This document shows, piece by piece, positions 8,861 to 17,674 of a DNA stretch of 64,000 bases (position 1 is the first letter of the stretch; each line of letters starts with the position of its first letter). The stretch is taken from NCBI RefSeq assembly GCF_001729485.1, contig NZ_CP017157.1:5704001-5768000 (forward strand), given 5' to 3'. The notes beneath the pieces are model-generated. The model did not search any database and was not told the origin of the DNA. It worked only from the letters and a program-made list of their open reading frames with translations. A program made the translations under genes and the position numbers. This DNA is from Streptomyces lydicus (GTDB lineage Bacteria; Actinomycetota; Actinomycetes; Streptomycetales; Streptomycetaceae).

Positions 8861-10605
8861 TGACTGCCGCCGGCCCGGACGGGGTACCCACCGAAACCCC
8901 CGATCAGCACGGAGCCTACCCCCGGCTGACGCCGGAACAGCTCGATGCGCTGGCCCAGTACGGCGAGTACCGCCCCACGCGGCGGGGCGAGGTGCTGTTC
9001 CGCGAGGGCGAACCGTGCGCGGAGTTCCTTGCCATCGTCAGCGGGATGGTCGAGATCATCCACGACTACGGCGGTCCCGACCAACGCACCGTGGCGGTAC
9101 ACGGCCCCGGCCGCTTTCTGGGGGAACTCGGTCTGCTCGAAGGGCAGACGGCGTTCGACACCGCGGTGGTACGCGAGCCCGGCCAGGTCCTCGCGGTCCC
9201 GGTGGAGCGCCAGCGGGCCCTGGTGGCGCGCGATCCGGCCCTCGGGGACCTGATTCTGCGCGCCTACCTCGGCCGCCGGTCCCTGCTCATCGGCCTGGGC
9301 GCCGGCTTCCGGATCCTGGGCTCGTGCTACTCCCCCAACACCCTGCGACTGCGTGAATTCGCCGCCCGCAACCGGCTACCCCACCGATGGATCGACCTGG
9401 AGAAGGACAAGGAAGCCGAGGCGTTGCTGCGCCGGTTCGGCATCCGCCCGGACGAGACCCCGGTCGTCATCTGGAAGGAAGAGCAAATACTGCGCAATCC
9501 CAGCATCGCGGACCTCGCCCGCCTCATCGGGCTCCCCACCTCTGCGCACGGCGACGGTGAATACGACCTGGTGGTGATCGGCGCGGGCCCGGCCGGGCTC
9601 GCCGCCGCCGTCTACGGATCGTCCGACGGCCTCGTCACCGTAGCCGTCGACGCCATGGCCACCGGAGGCCAGGCCGCCACCTCCTCGCGCATCGAGAACT
9701 ATCTGGGCTTCCCGTCCGGGATCTCGGGTGGCGAACTCATGGAACGCTCGGTGCTCCAGGCCCGCAAATTCGGCGCACAGCTCACCGTCCCCGCCGAGGC
9801 CACCTCGCTCGAACCGCGCGACGGCCGGTACGCCCTCACCTTCGCGGACGGCTCCGAGATCCGGGCCGCCACCATCGTCCTGGCCTCGGGAGTGCACTAC
9901 CGCAGGCTCGACGTCCCCGGCATCGACCGGCTGGAAGGCTCCAGCGTCTACTACGCCGCCACCCTCCACGAAGCCAACCTGTGCCGGATGGACCCCGTGG
10001 CCGTGGTCGGCGGGGGCAACTCCGCAGGCCAGGCGGTGCTCTTCCTCGCCGAATACGCACCCAAGGTGTATCTGATCGTCCGCAGCGGCGACCTCGGCAA
10101 GGACATGTCACGCTATCTGGTGGACCAGGTGACACGCCATCCGAAGGTCGAGGTGCTGACCCACACCGAAGTGCGCCAGGTCAACGGGGAGGGCATCCTG
10201 CAGTCGTTGACCGTGGAGGACAACACCTCCGGCGACCGTCACGAACTGCCGGCCCGCGCCCTGTTCGTGTTCATCGGCGCCCGGCCGCACACCGAGTGGC
10301 TGAAGGACGTCGTCGCGCTGGACCGGCGGGGGTTCGTGCTCACCGGCGCCGACGCCCGGGCAGCGGCCGACGAGAACATCTGGGAGCCACTCGGGCGTGG
10401 GCCACTGATGCTGGAGACCACGCTGCCGGGTGTCTTCGCCGCGGGTGACGTCAGGAGCGGGTCCGTCAAGCGGGTCGCCTCCGCCGCGGGGGAAGGCGCC
10501 ATGGCCGTCCGACTCGTCCATGAACACCGGGCCCAGGAAGGCAATCTCGTCCGCGGCTCCGGCGTGGGCGAGCCTCGGTCCGTGCCGGCCCAGTCGGTGT
10601 CCTGA
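8860..10605 (+). CDS. cNMP-binding domain / glutaredoxin-like / thioredoxin-reductase-like flavoprotein fusion
   Basis: This 581-residue protein has three parts. A cyclic-nucleotide-binding (Crp-like) beta barrel spans about 25-135 (RRGEVLFREGEPCAEFLAIV, GPGRFLGELGLL). A glutaredoxin-like fold spans about 145-225 and has CYSPNT where a CxxC would be. A thioredoxin-reductase-like module spans about 235-565, with FAD motif VIGAGPAGLAAA near 240 and NADPH motif VVGGGNSAGQAVLF. The redox CxxC of true thioredoxin reductase is replaced by YYAATLHEANLC. The family is annotated as thioredoxin reductase, but a different electron path or a sensor role is possible. It closes the stress operon, with a hairpin just after the stop. 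Confidence 0.85.
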   Translation: MTAAGPDGVPTETPDQHGAYPRLTPEQLDALAQYGEYRPTRRGEVLFREGEPCAEFLAIVSGMVEIIHDYGGPDQRTVAVHGPGRFLGELGLLEGQTAFDTAVVREPGQVLAVPVERQRALVARDPALGDLILRAYLGRRSLLIGLGAGFRILGSCYSPNTLRLREFAARNRLPHRWIDLEKDKEAEALLRRFGIRPDETPVVIWKEEQILRNPSIADLARLIGLPTSAHGDGEYDLVVIGAGPAGLAAAVYGSSDGLVTVAVDAMATGGQAATSSRIENYLGFPSGISGGELMERSVLQARKFGAQLTVPAEATSLEPRDGRYALTFADGSEIRAATIVLASGVHYRRLDVPGIDRLEGSSVYYAATLHEANLCRMDPVAVVGGGNSAGQAVLFLAEYAPKVYLIVRSGDLGKDMSRYLVDQVTRHPKVEVLTHTEVRQVNGEGILQSLTVEDNTSGDRHELPARALFVFIGARPHTEWLKDVVALDRRGFVLTGADARAAADENIWEPLGRGPLMLETTLPGVFAAGDVRSGSVKRVASAAGEGAMAVRLVHEHRAQEGNLVRGSGVGEPRSVPAQSVS

Positions 10606-10608
10606 CAC

Positions 10609-10635
10609 CGGCCGTCCTGGGGCAGGAGACGGCCG
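10609..10635 (+). terminator. Hairpin after the stress operon
   Basis: CGGCCGTC and GACGGCCG form perfect 8-bp arms around an 11-base loop that can pair further internally. The hairpin begins 4 bp after the stop of the flavoprotein gene. There is no U-run, which is common for streptomycete terminators. Confidence 0.5.
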
Positions 10636-10766
10636 ACGGGCTGCCGGGGATCGTGCGGGTGGCGGCGGTTGCCTCGGCGTTTTTCCTGGTGTGGCGGCTG
10701 CGGCGGGTCCCGCGCTGAGGGGGCCGGGGTCGCGCCTCCCTGACCGGGGCTGCCGCTGCGGGCACA

Positions 10767-11423
10767 ATGGCGGGCATGGCTGCACACTCCTTGACGGTCG
10801 GCTTCGACCTCGACATGACGCTGATCGACTCGCGTCCGGGCATCAGGGCCGTCTATCAGGAGCTGTCAGCCAGGACCGGCACCTTCATCGACGCCGACCT
10901 CGCGGCGAGCCGGCTGGGGCCCCCGCTGGAGCACGAGATCCGCCACTGGTTCCCCGAGGAGCGAGTGGCGGAGACCGCCGCTCTCTTCCGCGAGCTGTAT
11001 CCGCAATACGCGGTCGCGGCGTCGCCCGCCATGCCCGGTGCCCGGGAGGCCATCGACGCGATCCATGCGGCGGGCGGCCGGGCGATCGTGGTGACCGCGA
11101 AGTACGAGCCCAACGCCAAGCTGCACCTGGAACACCTCGGCCTCGACGTGGACGCCCTCTTCGGCTCCCTGTGGGCGGCGGGCAAGGCCGAGGCGCTGCG
11201 CAAGCACCATGCGCAGGTCTACGTCGGCGACCACATCGGTGACGTCGTCGGGGCGCACACCGCGGGCGCGCTGTCCGTCGCGGTCGCCACCGGCCCGTGC
11301 GATGCCACGGAGCTGCGCAACGCCGGTGCCGAGGTGGTGCTGGCGGACCTGACGGAGTTTCCGTCCTGGCTGGAGCGCTATATGACGGAAGGGGCGGACG
11401 GGGGCGACGGCACCGCCACCTGA
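10767..11423 (+). CDS. HAD-family hydrolase, phosphoglycolate-phosphatase-like
   Basis: This 218-residue HAD phosphatase has motif I as GFDLDMTLIDS near residue 13, motif II as IVVTAKYEP (the Thr), motif III as a Lys in AAGKAEAL, and motif IV as VYVGDHIGDVVGA. An alpha-helical cap (about 30-85) places it in the phosphoglycolate phosphatase/Gph-like subgroup. The substrate cannot be read from sequence. A second ATG nine bases downstream is an equally possible start, and neither has a clear ribosome-binding site. It lies alone between the stress operon and the convergent YVTN-repeat gene. Confidence 0.87.
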   Translation: MAGMAAHSLTVGFDLDMTLIDSRPGIRAVYQELSARTGTFIDADLAASRLGPPLEHEIRHWFPEERVAETAALFRELYPQYAVAASPAMPGAREAIDAIHAAGGRAIVVTAKYEPNAKLHLEHLGLDVDALFGSLWAAGKAEALRKHHAQVYVGDHIGDVVGAHTAGALSVAVATGPCDATELRNAGAEVVLADLTEFPSWLERYMTEGADGGDGTAT

Positions 11424-11610
11424 CGGCGGCGAGCGGTGGCGGAAGCGCGGCTCGCGAGCGCGGAGTCGGGTCGTTCTGCCGCCCTTCCTGCTGGAGCCCA
11501 CACGTGCCGCTGAGCCCCCCGACTGGTCTGCCGGCTCGGCCGGTTGGGCCACGGCGTGCTTCTCCCGTCGCAGCAGACCAGGTGACGTGGGGTTTTCGGA
11601 GCCGGTGAGA

Positions 11611-13551
11611 TCAGGGGACGAACAGCAGGATGCCGTGGGCGGTGGCGGCGGTGTAGCACGCCGTGCCGGGGAAGGTGGCGGTGTAGAAGGGGGTGGCGAC
11701 GGCGAAGACGGGGACGACGGCGTTGTGGATGGTGGCGGTGCCGTTGGCGTCGGTGATGGCGGTGCCGAGGTTGACCGGGCCGAAGAGCGTGCTGGCGGTG
11801 AAGGTCACCGGCTGACCGACCACCGGCATCCCCGAGGTGGTCGTCAGGGTGGCGCTGAGGGTGGGGATGTAGAACTCGGGCAGCGGGGTCAACCGGAGCC
11901 GGATCGTGCCTGGCTGCGCGGTCAGCGTTGTGGGGGCGGGGTTCACGGTGACGGAGGTGCTGGCGGGGGAGCCGGTGAAGCAGCTGTCACCGCTGTAGGT
12001 GGCGGTGAGGGTGCCGGTGGTCAGGGCGGTGGTGGTGAAGCATGCCTGCCCCGAGGCGTTGACGGGGACCACCTGGGTCTGGCTGTTGGGGAGGGTGAAG
12101 GTGACCGTGCCGGTCGGCACGGTGGTGGTGCCTGTGGTCGGGGTGATGGTGGCGCATACGGTCACGCTCTGCCCGCAGGTGGAGGGGTTCGGCGTCACCG
12201 ACAGCGCCGTCGTCGTGGGGTTGGTGCCCACGGTGACGGGGGTGGGATTGCCGTTCACGGTCGCGGTGAACATACCGGCGGTGTAGGTGTGGGTGGTCTG
12301 CCCGCTCCCGGTGGCGTCCAGGGGGACGGTGACCGTGGAGCTGGCGTCTCCGAAGTTCACCACCGCGGTCCCGTTCGGAGTCCCCCCGGAAATGTTGAAC
12401 GTCACCGGTTGCCCGCACACCGGCGACGCCGGCGAGGTCGTCACCGTGAGCGGCGAAATCTCCGTCACGTTGGCCGAATTGGCGTTGGTGACGTAGACGT
12501 TGCTGTTCTGCGCCGCCGCCACCGAGAACGGGAACGCGCCGACGGGGACGGTGGCCACGACCGTGTTCGTGGTGCTGCTGATCACCGTCACGTTGTTGGA
12601 ATTGCTGTTGCCGACGTAGACGTTGCCGGTCGGCGCCACCGCCACCCCGAACGGGCCCCCGCCGGTGGGGACGGTGGCCAGGACCGTGTTCGTGGCGCTG
12701 TCGATGACCGTCACGTTGTTCGAAACGGTGTTGGTGACGTAGACGTTGCCGTTCTGCGCCACCGCGATCACCCCCGGGACCGAGCCGGCGGGGACGGTGG
12801 CCACGACCGTGTTCGTGGCGCTGTTGATCACCGTCACGTTGTTCGAGGTCTGGTTGGCGATGTAGACGTTGCCGTTCTGCGCCACCGCCGCATAGCCCGG
12901 GAAACCACCGGTGGGGAGGGTCGTCAGGACGGTGTTGGTGGCGCTGTTGATCACCGTCACGGTGTTCGCGTTCCGGTTGGCGACGTAGACGTTGCCGTTC
13001 TGCGCCACCGCCACCGCGTCCGGGACCGCGCCGACGGGGACGGTCGCCAGGACCGTGTTCGTGGTGCTGCTGATCACCGTCACGTTGTTCGAGATGCTGT
13101 TGGCGACGTAGACGTTGCCGTTCGGCGCCACCGCCAGCGCGAACGGGCCGCCGCCGGTGGGGACGGTGGCCAGGACCGTGTTCGTGGCGCTGCTGATCAC
13201 GGTCACGTTGTTCGAGCTCTGGTTGGTGACGTAGACGTTGCCGTTCTGCGCCACCGCAATCATGGCCGGGTCCGAGCCGGCGGGGACGGTGGCCAGGACG
13301 GTGTTCGTGGTGCTGCTGATCACCGTCACATTGGCCGAATTGGCGTTGCCGACGTAGACGTTGCCGTTTTGCGCCACCGCCACCGCCAGCGGGGTCGTGC
13401 CCGCCGGGATCGTCACCGTGGAGAACGCCGCACTCAACGGCGCGGCCGCAAGCTCCCGTACAGCGGCCACCTCGGATCCAGGGGCCGGTACAACCGGCCG
13501 AACCCCGCGGGCCACCTCCGGAGCTGCCACCCAACTTGTAGTCGATTCCAT
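11611..13551 (-). CDS. YVTN beta-propeller repeat protein with Ig/PKD-like domains
   Basis: This 646-residue protein has about eight tandem 41-residue repeats (about residues 49-376), each containing a version of AVAQNGNVYVTNxxSNNVTVI and TNTVLATV. This is the YVTN/SMP-30-like blade that forms a surface-layer-type beta-propeller. The C-terminal 270 residues hold Thr- and Ser-rich Ig or PKD-like domains with Cys pairs (ASPVCGQPVTF, PSTCGQSVTV, ACFTTTALTTGTLTATYSGDSCFTG). Such proteins are normally extracellular, yet I see no convincing signal peptide, sorting motif or membrane anchor. The frame begins at an ATG beside a 14-bp palindrome that contains its ribosome-binding site. The substrate or partner is unknown. 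Confidence 0.82.
   Translation of the reverse strand: MESTTSWVAAPEVARGVRPVVPAPGSEVAAVRELAAAPLSAAFSTVTIPAGTTPLAVAVAQNGNVYVGNANSANVTVISSTTNTVLATVPAGSDPAMIAVAQNGNVYVTNQSSNNVTVISSATNTVLATVPTGGGPFALAVAPNGNVYVANSISNNVTVISSTTNTVLATVPVGAVPDAVAVAQNGNVYVANRNANTVTVINSATNTVLTTLPTGGFPGYAAVAQNGNVYIANQTSNNVTVINSATNTVVATVPAGSVPGVIAVAQNGNVYVTNTVSNNVTVIDSATNTVLATVPTGGGPFGVAVAPTGNVYVGNSNSNNVTVISSTTNTVVATVPVGAFPFSVAAAQNSNVYVTNANSANVTEISPLTVTTSPASPVCGQPVTFNISGGTPNGTAVVNFGDASSTVTVPLDATGSGQTTHTYTAGMFTATVNGNPTPVTVGTNPTTTALSVTPNPSTCGQSVTVCATITPTTGTTTVPTGTVTFTLPNSQTQVVPVNASGQACFTTTALTTGTLTATYSGDSCFTGSPASTSVTVNPAPTTLTAQPGTIRLRLTPLPEFYIPTLSATLTTTSGMPVVGQPVTFTASTLFGPVNLGTAITDANGTATIHNAVVPVFAVATPFYTATFPGTACYTAATAHGILLFVP
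12460..13407 (-). repeat. Tandem 123-bp coding repeats (YVTN blades)
   Basis: The DNA segment GACGTAGACGTTGCCGTTCT and near variants recur at about 123-bp intervals, matching the 41-residue blades. Several units are nearly identical over long stretches, for example around 13160 and 12690. Recent unit duplication or gene conversion is likely, and the copy number could vary between strains or be mis-assembled. Confidence 0.85.
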
Positions 13552-13560
13552 GACACACCT

Positions 13561-13574
13561 CTCTCAGCTGAGAG
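13561..13574. promoter_or_regulatory. 14-bp palindrome over the RBS of the YVTN gene
   Basis: CTCTCAGCTGAGAG is a perfect palindrome nine bases upstream of the minus-strand ATG at 13551. Read on the minus strand, its GAGAGG serves as the only plausible ribosome-binding site. It could be an operator or an RNA hairpin that masks translation initiation. Confidence 0.45.
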
Positions 13575-13952
13575 GGCTGCCCAAGCACTCCCGCCGGGGC
13601 CCGCGTCGCGCAGCGCCGGAATACCCGAACCGGATTACCGCTTGCACACCGGGACAGAGAGAGGACACACCGACACGCACCACGCACCGGCGCAGCGCAG
13701 GGGTTGCCCATCTCTCCCCGGAGAGATGGGCAACCCACCGGAAAATCGTCACCTCCATTAACCCGAAATGGGCAATGGAGCACCACCGTCTTGACTCGAC
13801 TATCACCCGGACAGCCCAATACACGGCCCAACCCGGGCACGCCGGACGAGAGGACGAATTTCACGTGATGCGGCCAGGAGCATCGCTCCGGCGCGGACGA
13901 GGGCGATGAGGTGGGGCGCGTTGACCGCCCGCCACCGTGCGGTCCCTTCGCG
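13575..13952. other. Gene-free stretch between the YVTN gene and the aldolase gene
   Basis: No convincing coding sequence is visible in these 378 bp. The stretch contains the long hairpin described separately and part of the upstream region of the YVTN-repeat gene. A minus-strand reading frame at 13564-13824 spans the hairpin but has no recognisable domain or ribosome-binding site. Confidence 0.6.
13701..13736. repeat. 17-bp-arm inverted repeat, strong hairpin
   Basis: GGGTTGCCCATCTCTCC and GGAGAGATGGGCAACCC are perfect 17-bp arms with a two-base loop. It lies about 150 bp upstream of the YVTN gene start and about 215 bp beyond the stop of the aldolase gene, both on the minus strand. No U-tract follows on either strand. 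It could be a terminator for the catabolic operon, an operator or a mobile remnant. Confidence 0.6.
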
Positions 13953-14984
13953 TCAGGCCGTTGTGGGGGCCGCGGAGAGGTCGAGGGCGATGTCGGTCAT
14001 CAGGTCTTCCTGGCCGCCGACCAGCCCGCGGCGACCGACCTCGATGAGGATCGCGCGGGCGTCGATGCCGTAGCACTGGGCGGCCGTCTCCGCATGGCGC
14101 AGGAAGCTGGAGTACACGCCCGCGTAGCCGAGGGTGAGGGTTTCGCGGTCCACCCGCACCTCGCGGTCCTGGAGGGGGCGTACGACGTCGTCGGCGGTGT
14201 CCATCAGGGGGAACAGGTCGCAGCCGTGCTCCCAGCCCATCAGCTCGGCGACCGCGACGAACGCCTCCAGGGGGCAGTTGCCGGCGCCGGCTCCCTGGCC
14301 GGCGAGGGAGGCGTCGACCCGGGTGACGCCGTTCTCGACGGCGGCGACCGAGTTGGCCACGCCCAGTCCGAGGTTGTGGTGGGCGTGGATGCCCAGTTCG
14401 GTGGACGGGTCGAGGACGTCGCGGTAGGCGCGGACGCGGTCGCGTACGCCGTCCATGGTGAGGTGGCCGCCCGAGTCGGTGAGGTAGACGCAGTGCGCGC
14501 CGTAGGACTCCATCAGCCTGGCCTGCTGGGCCAGTTCGGCGGGTGCGGCCATGTGGGACATCATCAGGAAGCCGGCCACGTCCATGCCCAGGTCGCGGGC
14601 GGCGGCGATGTGCTGGGCGGAGATGTCGGCCTCGGTGCAGTGGGTGGCGACGCGCACCGAGCGGATGCCGAGGGAGTGTGCTCGGCGCAGGTCCTGCACG
14701 GTGCCGACGCCGGGGAGGAGCAGGGTGGTGGGCACCGCGTGGGTCACGGCGTCGCAGACGGCCTCGATCCACTCCCAGTCCGTGTGGGCACCGACGCCGT
14801 AGGTGATGCTGGAGCCGGACAGGCCGTCGCCGTGGGCGATCTCGATCGCGGCGACTCCGGCGGCGTCGAGTGCGACGGCGATGGTGCGGGCCTGTTCGAC
14901 GGTGTAGCGGTGGCGGACGGCGTGCATGCCGTCCCTGAGGGTCACGTCCTGCAGGTACAGGGTGTTCGGCCGGTGCGCGGTCAC
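13953..14984 (-). CDS. dmpG: 4-hydroxy-2-oxovalerate aldolase
   Basis: This 343-residue aldolase is close to the usual length of DmpG/MhpE/HsaF. It opens [19 protein letters not shown], where RDGMH supplies catalytic and metal-binding residues. [20 protein letters not shown] carries the HxH metal ligands near residue 200, and [18 protein letters not shown] follows. It cleaves 4-hydroxy-2-oxoacids to pyruvate and an aldehyde that is channelled to the partner dehydrogenase. Its start overlaps the dehydrogenase stop by ATGA, matching the physical complex these two enzymes form. It is the last gene of the catabolic transcript. Confidence 0.95.
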   Translation of the reverse strand: MTAHRPNTLYLQDVTLRDGMHAVRHRYTVEQARTIAVALDAAGVAAIEIAHGDGLSGSSITYGVGAHTDWEWIEAVCDAVTHAVPTTLLLPGVGTVQDLRRAHSLGIRSVRVATHCTEADISAQHIAAARDLGMDVAGFLMMSHMAAPAELAQQARLMESYGAHCVYLTDSGGHLTMDGVRDRVRAYRDVLDPSTELGIHAHHNLGLGVANSVAAVENGVTRVDASLAGQGAGAGNCPLEAFVAVAELMGWEHGCDLFPLMDTADDVVRPLQDREVRVDRETLTLGYAGVYSSFLRHAETAAQCYGIDARAILIEVGRRGLVGGQEDLMTDIALDLSAAPTTA

Positions 14985-15928
14985 GGGGAGACCACCTTCG
15001 TGGTGCGGTGGGCGGCCATGCGCTCGGCGGTGCGCAGGGCGGCCGAGGTCATGATGTCGAGGTTGCCGGCATAGGCGGGCAGGTAGTGGGCGGCGCCCTC
15101 CACTTCGAGGAACACCGACACCTTGGCGGCCTGGCCGGATCGGAAGGCCGCGGGAAGGAGCGAGCGCAGGGGACTGTCGATCGCGACGCGTTCGAACTGC
15201 ACCTTCTGCTTGAGGCGATAGCCGGGGACGTACGTCTGGACGCGTGCGGCCATCTCCTCCACGGAGGCGGTCACGGCGGCGTCGTCGCAGTCGCCGACGA
15301 GGCAGTGCACGGTGTCCCGCATGACGAGAGGCGGTTCGGCGGAGTTGAGGACGATGATGGCTTTGCCGCGGGCCGCGCCGCCGACCTGCTCCAGGGCCGA
15401 CGAGGTGGTCTCGGTGAATTCGTCGAGATTGGCCCGCGTGCCAGGACCCGCCGAGCGCGCGGAGATCGAGGCGACGATCTCCGCATAGTGGACCGGGGCC
15501 ACGGCGGCGACGGCGGCCACTATCGGGACGGTGGCCTGCCCGCCGCAGGTGACCATGTTGACGTTGGGCGCGTTCAGATGGGCGTCGCCGTTGACCGGCG
15601 GCACGACGTACGGGCCGAGCGCGGCGGGAGTGAGGTCGACGACCGTGCGGCCGAGTCGGCGCAGGACCTCGTCGTGGCGCCGGTGCGCGCCGGCGGATGT
15701 GGCGTCGAAGACGAGGGACACGTCCGCGAACTCGGCCATGTCGACCAGGCCGTCCACGCCCTCGTGGGTGGTCGCGACGTTCAGCCGTCGGGCGCGTGCC
15801 AGGCCGTCGGAGTCGGGGTCGATGCCGGCCATGGCGGCGATCTCCAAGGAGTCGGAGAGCCGCAGAATTTTGATCATGAGGTCGGTGCCGATGTTGCCCG
15901 AGCCCATGACGGCGACCTTCGTGGTCAT
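14981..15928 (-). CDS. dmpF: Acetaldehyde dehydrogenase (acylating)
   Basis: This 315-residue protein matches DmpF/MhpF/HsaG. The NAD-binding motif [16 protein letters not shown] is at the N-terminus, and the catalytic-cysteine region [16 protein letters not shown] lies near residue 130. It oxidises the aldehyde from the aldolase to an acyl-CoA using NAD and CoA. ATGA overlaps on both sides couple it to the hydratase upstream and the aldolase downstream. Whether the substrate is acetaldehyde or propionaldehyde depends on the ring substrate and cannot be told here. Confidence 0.95.
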   Translation of the reverse strand: MTTKVAVMGSGNIGTDLMIKILRLSDSLEIAAMAGIDPDSDGLARARRLNVATTHEGVDGLVDMAEFADVSLVFDATSAGAHRRHDEVLRRLGRTVVDLTPAALGPYVVPPVNGDAHLNAPNVNMVTCGGQATVPIVAAVAAVAPVHYAEIVASISARSAGPGTRANLDEFTETTSSALEQVGGAARGKAIIVLNSAEPPLVMRDTVHCLVGDCDDAAVTASVEEMAARVQTYVPGYRLKQKVQFERVAIDSPLRSLLPAAFRSGQAAKVSVFLEVEGAAHYLPAYAGNLDIMTSAALRTAERMAAHRTTKVVSP

Positions 15929-16743
15929 GCTCCGGTTCCTTCCGTGGCGGCGGCGAACGCGGTGGTGACCGTGCCGAGTCCTTCGATGTGGGCGGTGAAT
16001 TCGTCGCCTTCGGTGGCGACGGCCATCGGGCCGAGCGCGCCGGTCAGGACGATGTCGCCGGCTCGCAGCGGCTCCCCTATGCCCGCGAGCGTGGCGGCGA
16101 GCCAGAGGGCGGCGGTCAGCGGGCTGCCCAGGCAGTGGCCACCGGTGCCCCGTGAGACGGTCTCGCCGTTCCTGGTCAGGGTCATCCGTACGTCGCGCAG
16201 ATCGACGCGGTCCAGCGGTACGGGGGTGCCGCCGAGGACGAACAGGCCGCAGGAGGCGTTGTCGGCGACCGTGTCGACGATGCTGATGTCCCAGTCGGCG
16301 ATGCGGCTGTCGACGATCTCCAGCGCGGGCAGGGCGAACGCCGTGGCGCGCAGCAGGTCGGCGACTGTCGGGTCCCGGTGCGGCAGGTCCGCGCCGAGCA
16401 CCAGGGCGACCTCCGCCTCGATCTTCGGCTGCACCAGCCGGCCCGGGGCGATCAGCTGCCCCTCGGGCACCGCCATGTCGGCGAACAGGGCGCCGAAGTC
16501 AGGCTGGTCAACACCGAGTTGCCGTTGCACGGCGGGCGAGGTCAGGCCGATCTTCCGGCCTGCCGGGCGCCGGCCGGCAGCGATGCCGCGCTCGACGTTC
16601 AGGCGCTGCACCGCGTAGGCGGTCGCGACGTCCGCCTCGGGCAGCAGATGACGCACCGGGGGGCACGGGACGCCGGCGCGGGCGGCTTCGTCCAGGACGG
16701 CCGCCACCTCGGCCACCGCACCGGCGGACGCGTGGGCGTTCAT
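15925..16743 (-). CDS. 2-keto-4-pentenoate hydratase
   Basis: This 272-residue protein of the MhpD/DmpE/HsaE family has the fumarylacetoacetase-like core with [20 protein letters not shown], the metal-binding [11 protein letters not shown] near residue 125 and [15 protein letters not shown]. It hydrates 2-hydroxypenta-2,4-dienoate (or a longer homologue) to the substrate of the aldolase. I place the start at the ATG at 16743, just before the divergent IclR intergenic region; longer in-frame extensions run antisense to the regulator. It is the first gene of a three-gene coupled unit. Confidence 0.92.
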   Translation of the reverse strand: MNAHASAGAVAEVAAVLDEAARAGVPCPPVRHLLPEADVATAYAVQRLNVERGIAAGRRPAGRKIGLTSPAVQRQLGVDQPDFGALFADMAVPEGQLIAPGRLVQPKIEAEVALVLGADLPHRDPTVADLLRATAFALPALEIVDSRIADWDISIVDTVADNASCGLFVLGGTPVPLDRVDLRDVRMTLTRNGETVSRGTGGHCLGSPLTAALWLAATLAGIGEPLRAGDIVLTGALGPMAVATEGDEFTAHIEGLGTVTTAFAAATEGTGA

Positions 16744-16902
16744 GCTGCGCCCCTGTCGGGAGCAGTGCGAAGGGGCTGCGGGAGGGGCATGCGGATTACC
16801 TCCGGAAGGGAGCGGAGTTGGTGAGGGGCTCGGTACGGGGATGCCGGCCGTCGCTGTGACGCATGCCAGGTATAGACGCGCGTCGTGAGTGACGGCAAAA
16901 TA

Positions 16903-16921
16903 TGTTCCATGACACGGAACA
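16903..16921. promoter_or_regulatory. Inverted repeat over the IclR start codon
   Basis: TGTTCC and GGAACA flank seven bases that include the ATG at 16909. The position suggests autoregulation by the IclR protein and control of the divergent hydratase operon that begins at 16743. The binding is inferred. Confidence 0.5.
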
Positions 16922-17658
16922 ACGCGCAGGGAAATATGCTGGACAAGGCGGTGGCTGTCCTGGATTGCTTCCGACCGGACGGTGGATCGTTCCGTCTCAC
17001 GGAACTCTCTGTGCGTACAGGTCTGAGCAAGACCACGGCGTTCCGACTGTGTGGCGAACTGGTCCGGCTCGGTCTGCTCGAACGCGAAGCGGAGAGCTAC
17101 CGGCTCGGCGGCAAGCTCTTCGAACTCGGCTCGCTCGTGCCGCGCCGGCATGATCTGCGCGAGGCGGCCCTGCCTTTTCTGCAGGACCTGTTCGAGGCCA
17201 CGCACGAGACCGTGCATCTGGGGGTGCGCGAGGGCCACGAGGTGGTCTACGTGGAGCGCATCCACGGTCATGGCGCCCTGCGGCTGCCCTCCCGGATCGG
17301 CGGTCGGCTTCCGCTGACCTGCACCGGCGTCGGCAAGGCACTGTTGGCCTTCTCCGGCGCGGAGCTGGCGGAGGAGGTGCTGGGCGCCCCCCTCCCCAGC
17401 CTCACGCCACACTCGGTCACCGATCCGGAAAGGCTGCGCACCGCCATCGAGCAGGCTCAGGTCGCCGGCCTGGCCTACGAGGAGGAAGAGGCCGCCCTGG
17501 GCGTCAGCTGCATCGCGGCACCCGTCTTCGACGGGGCGGCGGCGGTGGCGGCGCTGTCGGTCGCCGTGCCCCGCAGCCGCTTCCGGCCGGCCCAGCTCGC
17601 TCCGGCGGTGCGAACCGCCGCGTTGGGGCTGTCACGTGCGTTGCGCTCCGGTACGTGA
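16909..17658 (+). CDS. IclR-family transcriptional regulator
   Basis: This regulator of 249 residues has an N-terminal winged helix (about 8-70: FRLTELSVRTGLSKTTAFRLCGELVRLGLLE) and a C-terminal IclR effector domain (about 80-245) with PLTCTGVGKALLAF and LGVSCIAAPVFDGAAAVAALSVAVP. A GTG at 16885 is an alternative start. It is divergent from the hydratase/dehydrogenase/aldolase genes and ends 17 bp from the convergent dioxygenase gene. This arrangement fits a local controller of aromatic catabolism, for which IclR proteins often sense a pathway aromatic acid. Confidence 0.92.
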   Translation: MTRNNAQGNMLDKAVAVLDCFRPDGGSFRLTELSVRTGLSKTTAFRLCGELVRLGLLEREAESYRLGGKLFELGSLVPRRHDLREAALPFLQDLFEATHETVHLGVREGHEVVYVERIHGHGALRLPSRIGGRLPLTCTGVGKALLAFSGAELAEEVLGAPLPSLTPHSVTDPERLRTAIEQAQVAGLAYEEEEAALGVSCIAAPVFDGAAAVAALSVAVPRSRFRPAQLAPAVRTAALGLSRALRSGT

Positions 17659-17674
17659 TCGGGCAATGGACTCG

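Noticed and set aside
10640..10717. Hydrophobic frame ending FFLVWRLRRVPR after the flavoprotein gene
   Set aside because: It looks like a membrane miniprotein tail but has no start codon in frame after the flavoprotein stop.
11587..13761. 724-codon plus-strand frame over the YVTN repeats
   Set aside because: Gly/Asp/His-rich repeats are the mirror of the true 41-residue blades on the minus strand.
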